Translations under genes and position numbers: made by a program
The notes under the pieces: model-generated
What the model saw: the letters and a program-made list of their open reading frames with translations, nothing else
The model's database searches: none
What the model was told of the DNA's origin: nothing
Assembly: GCA_963803115.1 (NCBI GenBank)
Contig: CAWDLN010000006.1
Coordinates: 248,001 to 312,000, forward strand
Origin: DATBGZ01 sp963803115
GTDB taxonomy: Bacteria; Actinomycetota; Actinomycetes; Mycobacteriales; Micromonosporaceae
Reading direction: 5' to 3'
Length of the DNA: 64,000 bases
In this document: positions 1-6,598 of the stretch, piece by piece
Layout: every line of letters begins with the position of its first letter
How positions within the stretch are numbered: the first letter of the stretch is position 1

Positions 1-446
1 TCAGCCGCCCGAGCGGCGTCGGGGCTGGCCAGCACCTTGCTGATCTTTCCGGCGATGCGGTCGGCGACGTTGGCCATGTCGCCGATGATGCCGGTGAGCT
101 CGTCCGGCACGGCCCGTGCCGGGTGCCGGCGTAGCGCGGTCTTCGCGACGTGCTTGGCGAGGTCGCCCATGCGCTCGATGTCGGAGGCGATGTGCAGCGC
201 GGTGACGACCAGTCGGAGATCGGAGGCGACTGGTGCCTGTCGGGCCAGCAAGGCGTAGACCTTCTCCTCGACCTCCTTATGCAGCTGGTTCACCACGGTG
301 TCGCCGGCGACAACCCCTTCGGCGACCCCGGCGTCGGCGTTGAGCAGGGCGTTCGTGGCTCGCTTCATCGCACTGCGTACCTCGTCAGCCATGGCCACGA
401 GCAGCCCACTCACATCGGCCAGCTCCGCGTGGAACTCCTCGCGCAT
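1..446 (-). CDS. phoU: PhoU family phosphate regulator, partial (C-terminus beyond window)
   Basis: The reverse strand reads from ATG at 446 (MREEFHAEL...) off the left edge, so only about the first 148 residues are present. It carries the PhoU signature 'RQAPVASDLR' followed by 'ERMGDLAKHVAK', typical of the metal-binding three-helix bundles. PhoU proteins link the Pst phosphate transporter to the SenX3/PhoR-type kinase and repress the regulon when phosphate is plentiful. It sits only 10 bp downstream of a second phoU on the same strand and is clearly its paralogue (same start context, same motifs), so the two are probably co-transcribed. Function is confident; the missing end cannot be judged. 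Confidence 0.9.
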   Translation of the reverse strand, partial: MREEFHAELADVSGLLVAMADEVRSAMKRATNALLNADAGVAEGVVAGDTVVNQLHKEVEEKVYALLARQAPVASDLRLVVTALHIASDIERMGDLAKHVAKTALRRHPARAVPDELTGIIGDMANVADRIAGKISKVLASPDAARAA

Positions 447-456
447 CAGCCCTCCC

Positions 457-1101
457 TCATCGCAGCGGTACGCCCGTGACCAAGAAGTACATCCGCCGGC
501 CCGCGTTGACCGCGTGATCGGCGTAGCGCTCATAGAAGCGGCCGAGCATGGCTCCGTCAATCGCCGATTCGACCCCGTCCAGCCAGGCCGCCCCCAGAAG
601 GATCACGAATAGCCCCTCGTTGAGGCGATCCATCTCGTCGTCGTCGAGACCGAGCGTCGCCGCGTCCACGGCATCTGGGGTCGCGAGGATCGAACTGATC
701 TTGCCGGCGATGCGGTCGGCCACGGCGGCCATGTCCTGGATCACACTGACCAAGCTCTCCGGTACGGCCGGGAACGGGCTGCGTCGCAGGCCCACCTTGG
801 CGACGTGTTTGGCCAGGTCACCCATTCGCTCGAGGTCAGCCGCGATGTGCAGCGCGGTGAACAGCAGCCGAAGGTCGGACGCGACCGGCGCCTGGCGGGC
901 CAGCAGCCCGTACACGCGCTCCTCGACGCGGGCGTGGTGTTCATTGACCACGGCGTCGCTCTCGATCACCTTCTCGGCGAGGTCACGGTCGGCGCCCAGA
1001 AGGGACGCGGTTGCTTGGCTCATGGCATCCCGCACGGCGTCGGCCATCGCCACGAGGATCCGGCTCACATCCTCGAGTTCGGCCTGGTACTCGGCACGCA
1101 T
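457..1101 (-). CDS. phoU: PhoU family phosphate regulator, second copy
   Basis: A complete PhoU of about 214 residues with two PhoU repeats; 'RQAPVASDLR' and 'DLERMGDLAKHVAK' are visible in the first half and 'RFYERYADHAVNAGRRM' in the second. I place the start at the ATG at 1101 (MRAEYQAEL), which aligns with the downstream paralogue, rather than the GTG three codons earlier; a purine-rich AAGGGTGGG lies just upstream. It is divergent from senX3 with a PHO-box-like site between them, the usual arrangement of the actinobacterial phosphate sensor operon. Expected role: negative control of SenX3-RegX3 signalling through the Pst transporter. Confidence 0.95.
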   Translation of the reverse strand: MRAEYQAELEDVSRILVAMADAVRDAMSQATASLLGADRDLAEKVIESDAVVNEHHARVEERVYGLLARQAPVASDLRLLFTALHIAADLERMGDLAKHVAKVGLRRSPFPAVPESLVSVIQDMAAVADRIAGKISSILATPDAVDAATLGLDDDEMDRLNEGLFVILLGAAWLDGVESAIDGAMLGRFYERYADHAVNAGRRMYFLVTGVPLR

Positions 1102-1144
1102 CCAACCCACCCTTCAGAGCGCCACAACCCTATGTGCACCCCGA

Positions 1145-1170
1145 GTTCACCTCAGTGAACTCAAGTGAAC
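1145..1170. promoter_or_regulatory. PHO-box-like RegX3 site between phoU and senX3
   Basis: Three GTGAAC/GTTCAC hexamers lie here with exact spacing: GTTCAC at 1145, GTGAAC at 1155 and GTGAAC at 1165. The last two form a direct repeat with a 10-bp period; the first two form an inverted repeat with a 4-bp spacer. Repeated GTTCAC-type units are the known signature of PhoP/RegX3 binding sites in actinobacteria. The position in the divergent phoU/senX3 gap fits autoregulation. Binding is inferred. Confidence 0.55.
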
Positions 1171-1252
1171 CCAGGCATGCTCAGAAATGAACATCAGACG
1201 ACAAGCTCCCAGTTTGTCCACCTCGGTGGCGTGGCGTGGTTAACGTGCCGCC

Positions 1253-1258
1253 TACCAT
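1253..1258 (+). promoter_or_regulatory. -10 hexamer TACCAT, leaderless senX3
   Basis: TACCAT lies 7 nt upstream of the GTG at 1266, the spacing expected if transcription starts at the start codon. It supports the 1266 start over the GTG at 1236. Confidence 0.4.
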
Positions 1259-1265
1259 CGGCGGC

Positions 1266-2390
1266 GTGGAGTGGGCGAAGAGCTGGACCCGCCGACCCGA
1301 CCGGACGCCGGAGCGGATTGCCGCCGAGGCGCTGGACGCCCTGCGGGTCGGTGTGCTGGTGCTCGACGCCGCCGATCGCCCTGTGGTGGCCAACCCGGCC
1401 GCTGTCGACCTTGGACTCATCCGCAGCGGCGACCAGGTTCACCCTGTAATTCGTACGCTTGCCGGCCAGGTCCGCCGCAGCGGCGTGCGGCGCGAGGTCG
1501 AGCTTGATCTGCCGCGCGGGACGGGACGGCAGCTCGCCGGCGAGCCCCTTGGTGTACATGTACGGGTGACCGCGCTCACCGGTGCCGAATACGAACCCGG
1601 CCACGTGGCCATCGAGGCGTCCGACGTCACGGAGGCGCACCGGGTGGCCCGCGTGCGCCGCGACTTCGTGGCGAACGTGAGCCACGAGCTCAAAACGCCG
1701 GTCGGTGCCCTCGCGTTGCTCGCGGAGACCCTGCTGGAGGCGGCCGACGATCCGGAGGCGTCTCGGCGGTTCGCCGAGCGAATCCACCACGAATCCCAGC
1801 GGTTGGCCCGGCTGGTGAAGGAGTTGCTCGAGCTGTCACGGCTGCAGGGCGCTGATCCGCTGCCCACGCCGATGCCTGTGTCCGTCGATCGCATCGTCAG
1901 CGAGGTGGTCGACCGTACCCGCACGGGCGCGGCGGCGAAGAGCATCGATCTGACCTTCGCCGGAGCGCGAGGCCTGACCGTCTACGGCAATGAAGGTCAG
2001 CTCGTGACGGCGGTGGCGAACCTGGCCGAGAACGCGATCACGTACAGCGCCGATGACACAAAGGTTTCCATCGAGGCCACCGTCGTCGGCGACATGGTCG
2101 ACATCGCCGTGGTCGACCAGGGCATCGGAATTCCGCCGCAGGACCTCGATCGGATCTTTGAGCGGTTCTACCGGACCGACCAGGCGCGGTCACGCGATAC
2201 CGGTGGCACCGGTCTCGGCCTCGCCATCGTGAAGCACATCGCGGTCAACCACGGCGGTCGGGTCGACGTCGAGTCGACCGTCGGCGTGGGTTCGACGTTC
2301 ATCCTGCGGTTGCCGGCCCGTCCGCCGGACGCCGCCCTTCCGCTTCCGCCGGGAGTTGAGATCGACTCTGAGGGTTCCGATGTTCTGTAG
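1266..2390 (+). CDS. senX3: Sensor histidine kinase SenX3-like
   Basis: Phosphate-responsive kinase of about 374 residues. An N-terminal PAS-like segment (ALRVGVLVLDAADRPVVANPA) is followed by the HisKA phospho-acceptor box 'FVANVSHELKTP' (His near residue 140) and a HATPase domain with N box 'AENAITYS', 'VDQGIGIPPQDLDRIFERFYR' and G box 'GGTGLGLAIV'. Unlike mycobacterial SenX3, I see no hydrophobic N-terminal membrane segments, so this copy looks cytoplasmic or peripheral. GTG at 1266 is preferred because a TACCAT -10 lies 7 nt upstream. It is followed after 33 bp by regX3, its expected response regulator. Confidence 0.93.
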   Translation: MEWAKSWTRRPDRTPERIAAEALDALRVGVLVLDAADRPVVANPAAVDLGLIRSGDQVHPVIRTLAGQVRRSGVRREVELDLPRGTGRQLAGEPLGVHVRVTALTGAEYEPGHVAIEASDVTEAHRVARVRRDFVANVSHELKTPVGALALLAETLLEAADDPEASRRFAERIHHESQRLARLVKELLELSRLQGADPLPTPMPVSVDRIVSEVVDRTRTGAAAKSIDLTFAGARGLTVYGNEGQLVTAVANLAENAITYSADDTKVSIEATVVGDMVDIAVVDQGIGIPPQDLDRIFERFYRTDQARSRDTGGTGLGLAIVKHIAVNHGGRVDVESTVGVGSTFILRLPARPPDAALPLPPGVEIDSEGSDVL

Positions 2391-2423
2391 GCGGTTCGTG
2401 CGAGCGCAAGGAGCGAGGTCGTC

Positions 2424-3107
2424 GTGGCGCGGGTTCTAGTCGTCGAGGATGAAGAGTCGTTCTCCGATGCGCTGTCCTACATGCTCCGGAAGGAGGGATT
2501 TGAAGTCGCCGTGGCGGAGACGGGGACCCATGCCCTGACCGAGTTCGACCGCAATGGCGCCGACATCGTGCTCCTCGACCTCATGCTGCCGGAGATGTCG
2601 GGCACCGAGGTGTGCCGGCAACTGCGGCAGAAGTCGGCGGTTCCGATCATCATGGTGACCGCACGGGACAGTGAAATCGACAAAGTGGTCGGGCTGGAGA
2701 TCGGCGCCGACGACTACATCACCAAGCCCTATTCGCCCCGGGAGTTGGTGGCGCGCGTGCGAGCCGTGCTGCGCCGTAACTCTCCCGAGGTGACCGAAAC
2801 CTCAACCCAGACGCTGGCCGCGGGGCCCGTGCGCATGGACGTGGAACGGCACGTCGTCACGGTGTCCGGTGACTCGGTGGCATTACCGCTCAAGGAGTTC
2901 GAGCTGCTTGAGCTCCTGCTCCGCAACGCGGGCCGGGTGCTGACGCGTGGGCAGCTCATCGACCGGGTATGGGGCGCGGATTACGTGGGTGACACAAAGA
3001 CACTGGACGTACACGTGAAGCGCCTCCGATCAAAGATCGAACCGGAGCCCTCCAACCCGCGCTTCATCGTTACCGTGCGTGGCCTCGGCTACAAGTTCGA
3101 GCCCTGA
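2424..3107 (+). CDS. regX3: Response regulator RegX3 (OmpR/PhoB family)
   Basis: 227-residue regulator: a receiver domain with the acidic pair E8/D9, phospho-acceptor D52 (VLLDLMLP) and K in 'YITKPYSP', then an OmpR-type winged helix ending 'RFIVTVRGLGYKFEP'. Length and sequence match actinobacterial RegX3/PhoP-like factors that control phosphate uptake and other starvation genes. GTG start with AAGGAG about 10 nt upstream. It is paired with senX3 and probably binds the GTTCAC repeats upstream of that gene. Confidence 0.97.
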   Translation: MARVLVVEDEESFSDALSYMLRKEGFEVAVAETGTHALTEFDRNGADIVLLDLMLPEMSGTEVCRQLRQKSAVPIIMVTARDSEIDKVVGLEIGADDYITKPYSPRELVARVRAVLRRNSPEVTETSTQTLAAGPVRMDVERHVVTVSGDSVALPLKEFELLELLLRNAGRVLTRGQLIDRVWGADYVGDTKTLDVHVKRLRSKIEPEPSNPRFIVTVRGLGYKFEP

Positions 3108-3180
3108 CGTCCCTGCCTGTCCCCTCTGTCCTTTACGGTCCGTTCAGGCCCTTATAGCCCTTTCTGGCGGCCCGCTGCCC

Positions 3181-3262
3181 GCGGCCGGTTGCCCGCTCGG
3201 CCGCGGCCCGTAGTCCGCGGCCGGTTGCCCGCTCGGCCGCGGCCCGTTGCCCGCTCGGCCGG
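3181..3262. repeat. GC-rich 36-bp tandem repeat
   Basis: A 31-bp block beginning GCGGCCGGTTGCCCGCTCGG occurs at 3181-3211 and again, identical, at 3217-3247 (period 36), followed by a third partial copy to about 3262. It lies just after regX3 in non-coding sequence. Function unknown; probably slippage or recombination-generated. Confidence 0.7.
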
Positions 3263-3326
3263 TCGCTCGATGTCGGTGTCTCGTTGATCGCCGTGTTGCG
3301 ACTCGCCACGGAATTGGGAGGGTGGT

Positions 3327-3361
3327 GCGCCCGGTGACGTTCAGTGAACGTCACCGGGCGC
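3327..3361. other. Perfect 17-bp palindrome
   Basis: Two perfect 17-bp arms (3327-3343 and 3345-3361) meet around a single central base; the core reads GACGTTCAGTGAACGTC. It could be the terminator of senX3-regX3 or an operator; the near-zero loop and missing T-tract make a standard terminator less certain. It contains a GTGAAC/GTTCA motif like the PHO-type hexamers at 1145-1170. Confidence 0.55.
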
Positions 3362-3457
3362 GGGTCCCATGGGGGCCACGCGTGCGCGCCCGACGTCGCC
3401 GCACACGGTGATCAACGGCCCCTGTGGCACACGGTCAACCACTCACGTCCGCCCCAG

Positions 3458-3545
3458 ACGGTGATCAAGGCACCCACCAGGCACGGTGATCAACGTACCC
3501 ACCACGCACGGTGATCAACGCACCCGCCACGCACGGTGATCAAGA
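3458..3545. repeat. 25-bp tandem repeat with TGATCA palindrome, four units
   Basis: Units beginning ACGGTGATCAA start at 3458, 3483, 3508 and 3533, exactly 25 bp apart; an isolated related ACGGTGATCAACG lies at about 3405. Each holds the palindrome TGATCA. No coding frame is apparent and there are no unique spacers, so this is not a CRISPR. The array ends about 40 bp upstream of the promoter-like element of the first C39 gene and could be a regulatory array or simple tandem expansion. Confidence 0.75.
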
Positions 3546-3586
3546 GGTTCTGGCACCGACCGCGACGCAGTCAGCTGTAACACTTC

Positions 3587-3614
3587 GTAGTCAGTCAGGC
3601 ACGGAGAGTATAGA
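3587..3614 (+). promoter_or_regulatory. Candidate promoter of first C39 gene
   Basis: GTAGTC (3587) and TATAGA (3609) are separated by 16 bp. The same two words with the same spacing occur upstream of the paralogous gene (4690 and 4712), which argues for function. The -35 does not match the housekeeping consensus well, so an alternative sigma factor is possible. Confidence 0.45.
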
Positions 3615-3694
3615 AGTTCATCGACGTCTTGTGGTGCCCGACACGATCCGATACGAGCTGAAATGCCCCCGTTGATCGGCGCGGTTATGCCCCC

Positions 3695-3804
3695 CGTACG
3701 ACCGCGCAGGATCCCCTGACGCGAGAGTTCTCCCCCCGGAGGGCTCGAACGCGGGTTGGCCCCCCAGCCCGCGTTTCCCCCCAGACCGGCAAAGGAGCCG
3801 AACT
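3695..3804 (+). promoter_or_regulatory. Conserved structured 5' leader, copy 1
   Basis: This leader is shared with the second C39 gene (4788-4898). It can form: a CTCC/GGAG stem near 3730-3740; a 10-bp stem 3750-3759/3764-3773 with loop CCCC and one G-T wobble; and CGGC/GCCG (3787-3790/3797-3800) with the Shine-Dalgarno AAAGGA in its loop. The wobble in copy 1 is a G-C pair in copy 2, a compensatory-type difference. It matches no riboswitch I can recognise. Candidate cis-regulatory RNA. Confidence 0.55.
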
Positions 3805-4461
3805 GTGCGTACCCCCAAGACCTTGCTGTCCGCGCTCACCCGCACCCGTACCGCGAAGACCGCGCTGCTCGGCTTCGCCGCCGTCGGTGCCGCCGGGGCA
3901 ATCGCCCTGAGCCCGACCGCGGCCCACGCCGCCGAGGCCCCGCCGACTCCCGCCGCGCAGAAGGTGGCCAACTACGAGGGCGCACTCCAGCCCAACGGCT
4001 ACTACTGCGGCCCGGCCGCGACCCGGATCGCGCTGAGCGCACACGGTCACGCGCCGAGCTTTGACGACCTCGCCAATGACCTGCACACCACGACGTCCGG
4101 CACGAACTCGATCAACGACATCGCGCGAGTTTTGAACTACAACCTCGGTGGCGGCTACCACGCCGTCGAGATGAAGGACAAGGCGACGGCGGGAGCGCAG
4201 ACCGACCAGCTCGTGAGCGACGTGATCGGCGCTGTGAACCGCGGCAACCCGGTCGTCGCCAACATCGCCGGCACCGTGTCCGACACCGCCGGTGAGCGTC
4301 ATTCTTACGAGGGCGGCCACTACCTGACCATCACCGGCTACACGGAGCAGGGCCGCCTGCTGACCATCACTGACCCGGCCGACCGCGTTGGCAGCAACGA
4401 GTACCAGCTGCCCGCCGACCAGATGGCCAACTGGATCGCCAGCCGGGGCTACGCCGCCTGA
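3805..4461 (+). CDS. Secreted C39-like cysteine peptidase family protein, copy 1
   Basis: 218 residues starting at GTG 3805, with AAAGGAG 8 nt upstream. A Sec signal peptide (hydrophobic AALLGF...AIALSPTAAHA) probably ends at AHA-AE, near residue 42. The mature part has the C39/papain-like arrangement: catalytic Cys68 in 'NGYYCGPAAT', His172 in 'GGHYLTITGY' and Asp190 in 'ITDPAD'. The family includes bacteriocin-processing and stand-alone secreted peptidases; there is no ABC transporter or double-Gly leader peptide here, so this is a free secreted enzyme or inactive relative. A paralogue follows at 4899 with the same leader and promoter. The substrate is unknown. Confidence 0.85.
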   Translation: MRTPKTLLSALTRTRTAKTALLGFAAVGAAGAIALSPTAAHAAEAPPTPAAQKVANYEGALQPNGYYCGPAATRIALSAHGHAPSFDDLANDLHTTTSGTNSINDIARVLNYNLGGGYHAVEMKDKATAGAQTDQLVSDVIGAVNRGNPVVANIAGTVSDTAGERHSYEGGHYLTITGYTEQGRLLTITDPADRVGSNEYQLPADQMANWIASRGYAA

Positions 4462-4471
4462 CAGCTTCCAA

Positions 4472-4565
4472 CGACCTACCACAGAACCGACGCACCACAG
4501 AACCGACCTACCAAAGAACCGACGCACCACAGAACCGACGCACCACAGAACCGACGCACCACAGG
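4472..4565. repeat. 16-bp tandem repeat downstream of C39 gene 1
   Basis: About six copies of a unit read as ACCACAGAACCGACGC, starting near 4478, 4494, 4510, 4526, 4542 and 4558. One copy has AAA for ACA and the last runs into the terminator. It lies in the 3' untranslated region. No function recognised. Confidence 0.75.
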
Positions 4566-4595
4566 GGACAAGCCCGTGCCGGGCTTGTCCTCTGT
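4561..4595 (+). terminator. Rho-independent terminator-like hairpin after C39 gene 1
   Basis: GGACAAGCCCG (4566-4576) pairs perfectly with CGGGCTTGTCC (4580-4590) around loop TGC. Pairing extends through flanking ACAG/CTGT with one G-T pair to 16 bp. Very stable, with only a short T-rich tail, as is common in actinobacteria. Confidence 0.85.
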
Positions 4596-4689
4596 CGCGT
4601 CGGGGCTGACGAGATCACAGTGTGTAGGTGCACTCGGCCCGGTCGACGAGAGCGTTTCACCTGGTCAGGTGACATGGTGAACACGTTTA

Positions 4690-4717
4690 GTAGTCATACA
4701 ACTACGAAGAGTATAGA
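4690..4717 (+). promoter_or_regulatory. Candidate promoter of second C39 gene
   Basis: GTAGTC (4690) and TATAGA (4712) with a 16-bp spacer, identical in words and spacing to 3587/3609. Just upstream is the inverted repeat CACCTG-GT-CAGGTG at 4658-4671, which is not present before copy 1. Confidence 0.45.
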
Positions 4718-4787
4718 GACATGTCTACGTCTTGTGATGACCGACACGACCTGAAATTATCGGATAAGTCCGTACGGTTGTCTCTCC

Positions 4788-4898
4788 CGTATGACCGCGC
4801 AGGTCCCCCGTGCGGGAGTTCTCCAACCCCCGGAGGGCTCAACGCGGGCTGGCCCCCCAGCCCGCGCTCTCCCCCAACCGGCAAAGGAGCCGATTCAA
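4788..4898 (+). promoter_or_regulatory. Conserved structured 5' leader, copy 2
   Basis: Homologous to 3695-3804. A perfect 10-bp stem CGCGGGCTGG (4842-4851) / CCAGCCCGCG (4856-4865) has loop CCCC. CGGC/GCCG (4879-4882/4889-4892) again holds the Shine-Dalgarno AAAGGA in its loop. Conservation of non-coding structure between paralogues while flanking bases diverge suggests a functional RNA element. Confidence 0.55.
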
Positions 4899-5537
4899 TT
4901 GCGTACCCCCAAGTTCGTCACCAAGTCGGCTCTTCTCGGCTTGGGCGCTCTCGGCGTCGCTGGCGCGATCGCCCTGTCGCCTACCGCGGCCTTCGCCGCT
5001 GACACGTCCTCGAGCGGTCCCGGCGCGAACAAGGTGGTGGGTTACCACGCAACCCTCCAGCCCAACGGCTACTACTGCGGACCCGCGGCGACGCGGATCG
5101 CGTTGAGCGCCCACGGCCACATTCCCAACTTCGAAGACATCGCCAACGATCTCCACACGACGGCGTCCGGCACGAACTCGATCTTTGATGTGACTCGGGT
5201 GCTGAACTACAACCTCGGTGGCGGGTACCACTCGGTCGAGATGTCCGGTGGCCAGGCCACTCCTGAGCAGACCGAGCGCCTTCGGCTCGATGTCGTCACG
5301 TCGATCAACCACGGCGACCCAGTCGTGGCCAACATCGCTGGTACGGTCTCCGACACCATCGGCGAGATCCACTCCTACGGAGGCGGCCACTACCTGACCA
5401 TTACCGGTTACACCGAGGACGGACAGAAGATTTCCGTCACGGACCCGGCCGACCGGCTCGGCAGCAACGAGTACCAGGTTCCGCTCGGCCAGATGGCCAA
5501 CTGGATCGCCACTCGCGGCTACGCGGCGACATCCTGA
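4899..5537 (+). CDS. Secreted C39-like cysteine peptidase family protein, copy 2
   Basis: 212 residues. The start is a rare TTG at 4899: it gives LRTPKFVTKSALLG, collinear with MRTPK of copy 1, and has AAAGGAG 10 nt upstream; a longer upstream start would bury the signal peptide. The signal peptide ends near 'AAFA-AD'. The catalytic-type triad is conserved: Cys60 (NGYYCGPAAT), His164 (GGHYLTITGY), Asp182 (VTDPAD). The proteins are nearly collinear and very similar, indicating a tandem duplication of the whole transcription unit including promoter and leader. The TTG start may lower translation relative to copy 1 (inference). Confidence 0.85.
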   Translation: MRTPKFVTKSALLGLGALGVAGAIALSPTAAFAADTSSSGPGANKVVGYHATLQPNGYYCGPAATRIALSAHGHIPNFEDIANDLHTTASGTNSIFDVTRVLNYNLGGGYHSVEMSGGQATPEQTERLRLDVVTSINHGDPVVANIAGTVSDTIGEIHSYGGGHYLTITGYTEDGQKISVTDPADRLGSNEYQVPLGQMANWIATRGYAATS

Positions 5538-5559
5538 TCCTCGCGCGGCCAGTCCTAGA

Positions 5560-5598
5560 CACCCGCCCGCCGAGCCCACGAGGGCACGGCGGGCGGTG
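5560..5598 (+). terminator. Terminator-like hairpin after C39 gene 2
   Basis: CACCCGCCCGCCG (5560-5572) pairs with CGGCGGGCGGTG (5587-5598) with one bulged base; the loop contains a nested GCCC/GGGC stem. It lies 22 bp after the stop codon and before the convergent gene. Confidence 0.7.
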
Positions 5599-5631
5599 TG
5601 CTTTGTGGACGGTCCTCAGTGGACGGTCAAC

Positions 5632-6504
5632 TCAGGTGGTCGATGAGGCGGCGGCCGTGGCGGGGTGGATCGCGATGAGACCCGACTTCTCCCGGGCCGC
5701 GCACAGCTCGACCAGCTTGTCGTAGGCCTTCTCGCCGATCAGAGCGATGAGCTCAGGACCATACGACCGGTACATTGGCTCGCCACCGACGTGTGCTTCC
5801 GGGGACGAGGTGCACCACCAATGCAGGTCGTGTCCACCCTCACCCCAGCCCCGTCGGTCGAACTCGGCGAGCACGGTGAGCAGGATTTTCGAGCCGTCCA
5901 CCCGCTTCGTCCATTCCTGATCCCGCCGTACCGGCAGTTGCCAGCACACGTCGGGCTTGTACTCCAAGGGATGCCGGCCATCGCGCAGCGCCTGAGCGTG
6001 CAGCGCGCACCCGCCACCCGCGGCGAAGTCGGGATCGTTGAGGAACACGCAGGGACCGTCCGGTCGGGTCGCCGTCCGCCGCGCTGGCGTGCTGCCGTCG
6101 ATGGTGTCCATCTCGGTGTAGTTCTTGAAACCGCGACGGTAGTGCTGCCACGTCTCGGGTGTGAGTAGCCGAGCAGCCGCGCGCACCCGCTTCTCATCGT
6201 CATCGTCGGTGAAGAATGCGCCGTGCGAGCAGCAGCCGTCGGCGGCGCGGCCCTCGACGATGCCGTGGCAGCCGCGGCCAAAAATGCAGGTCCACCGGGA
6301 CAGCAGCCAGGTCATGTCCGCGCGAATGACGTGATCCGGGTTGGCTGGATCGGTGAACTCCAGCCACTCCCGGGGAAAGTCCAAGCCCACCTCGTGACTG
6401 CGTGGACTGCCGTCCGCACCATCGTGTTCCGCGGCACCGGTGTCGAGTGTGATCTGTACCGGCGTGGGTACCTCGGCGCGATGAAGGGCCCGGCGGCTGC
6501 TCAT
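5632..6504 (-). CDS. Conserved Cys-cluster protein, YkgJ/DUF3109-like
   Basis: 290 residues with a regularly spaced cysteine set: 'CIFGRGCHGI', 'DGCCSHGAFF', 'CVFLN', 'GGGCALHAQAL' and 'DVCWQLP'. This resembles metal- or Fe-S-binding YkgJ-type zinc/iron-chelating proteins, which have no defined function. No signal peptide or membrane segment is seen. The start ATG at 6504 has TAGTCT 6 nt upstream, so the mRNA is probably leaderless. Divergent from ppx with only about 95 bp between. Family placement is tentative. Confidence 0.7.
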   Translation of the reverse strand: MSSRRALHRAEVPTPVQITLDTGAAEHDGADGSPRSHEVGLDFPREWLEFTDPANPDHVIRADMTWLLSRWTCIFGRGCHGIVEGRAADGCCSHGAFFTDDDDEKRVRAAARLLTPETWQHYRRGFKNYTEMDTIDGSTPARRTATRPDGPCVFLNDPDFAAGGGCALHAQALRDGRHPLEYKPDVCWQLPVRRDQEWTKRVDGSKILLTVLAEFDRRGWGEGGHDLHWWCTSSPEAHVGGEPMYRSYGPELIALIGEKAYDKLVELCAAREKSGLIAIHPATAAASSTT

Positions 6505-6510
6505 CGCGCA

Positions 6511-6516
6511 AGACTA
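6511..6516 (-). promoter_or_regulatory. -10 hexamer TAGTCT, leaderless Cys-cluster gene
   Basis: Reverse-strand TAGTCT sits 6 nt before the ATG at 6504. Confidence 0.45.
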
Positions 6517-6585
6517 CGCCGGCCACCCCGAGCCCGGTGCGAGGCGGCGCAGCGCGTGGCGCGACCATGTGCTCACTGTGCGCCG

Positions 6586-6591
6586 TAGGCT
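6586..6591 (+). promoter_or_regulatory. -10 hexamer TAGGCT, leaderless ppx
   Basis: TAGGCT sits 7 nt before the ATG at 6599 and supports that start. Confidence 0.45.
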
Positions 6592-6598
6592 CGCAGGT

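Noticed and set aside
3405..3545. Possible CRISPR array (regular 25-bp units)
   Set aside because: The units are contiguous tandem repeats with no unique spacers, and no cas genes are present.
3695..3804. ydaO-type c-di-AMP riboswitch before the C39 gene
   Set aside because: The conserved sequence blocks of that riboswitch are not visible; only generic stems are.
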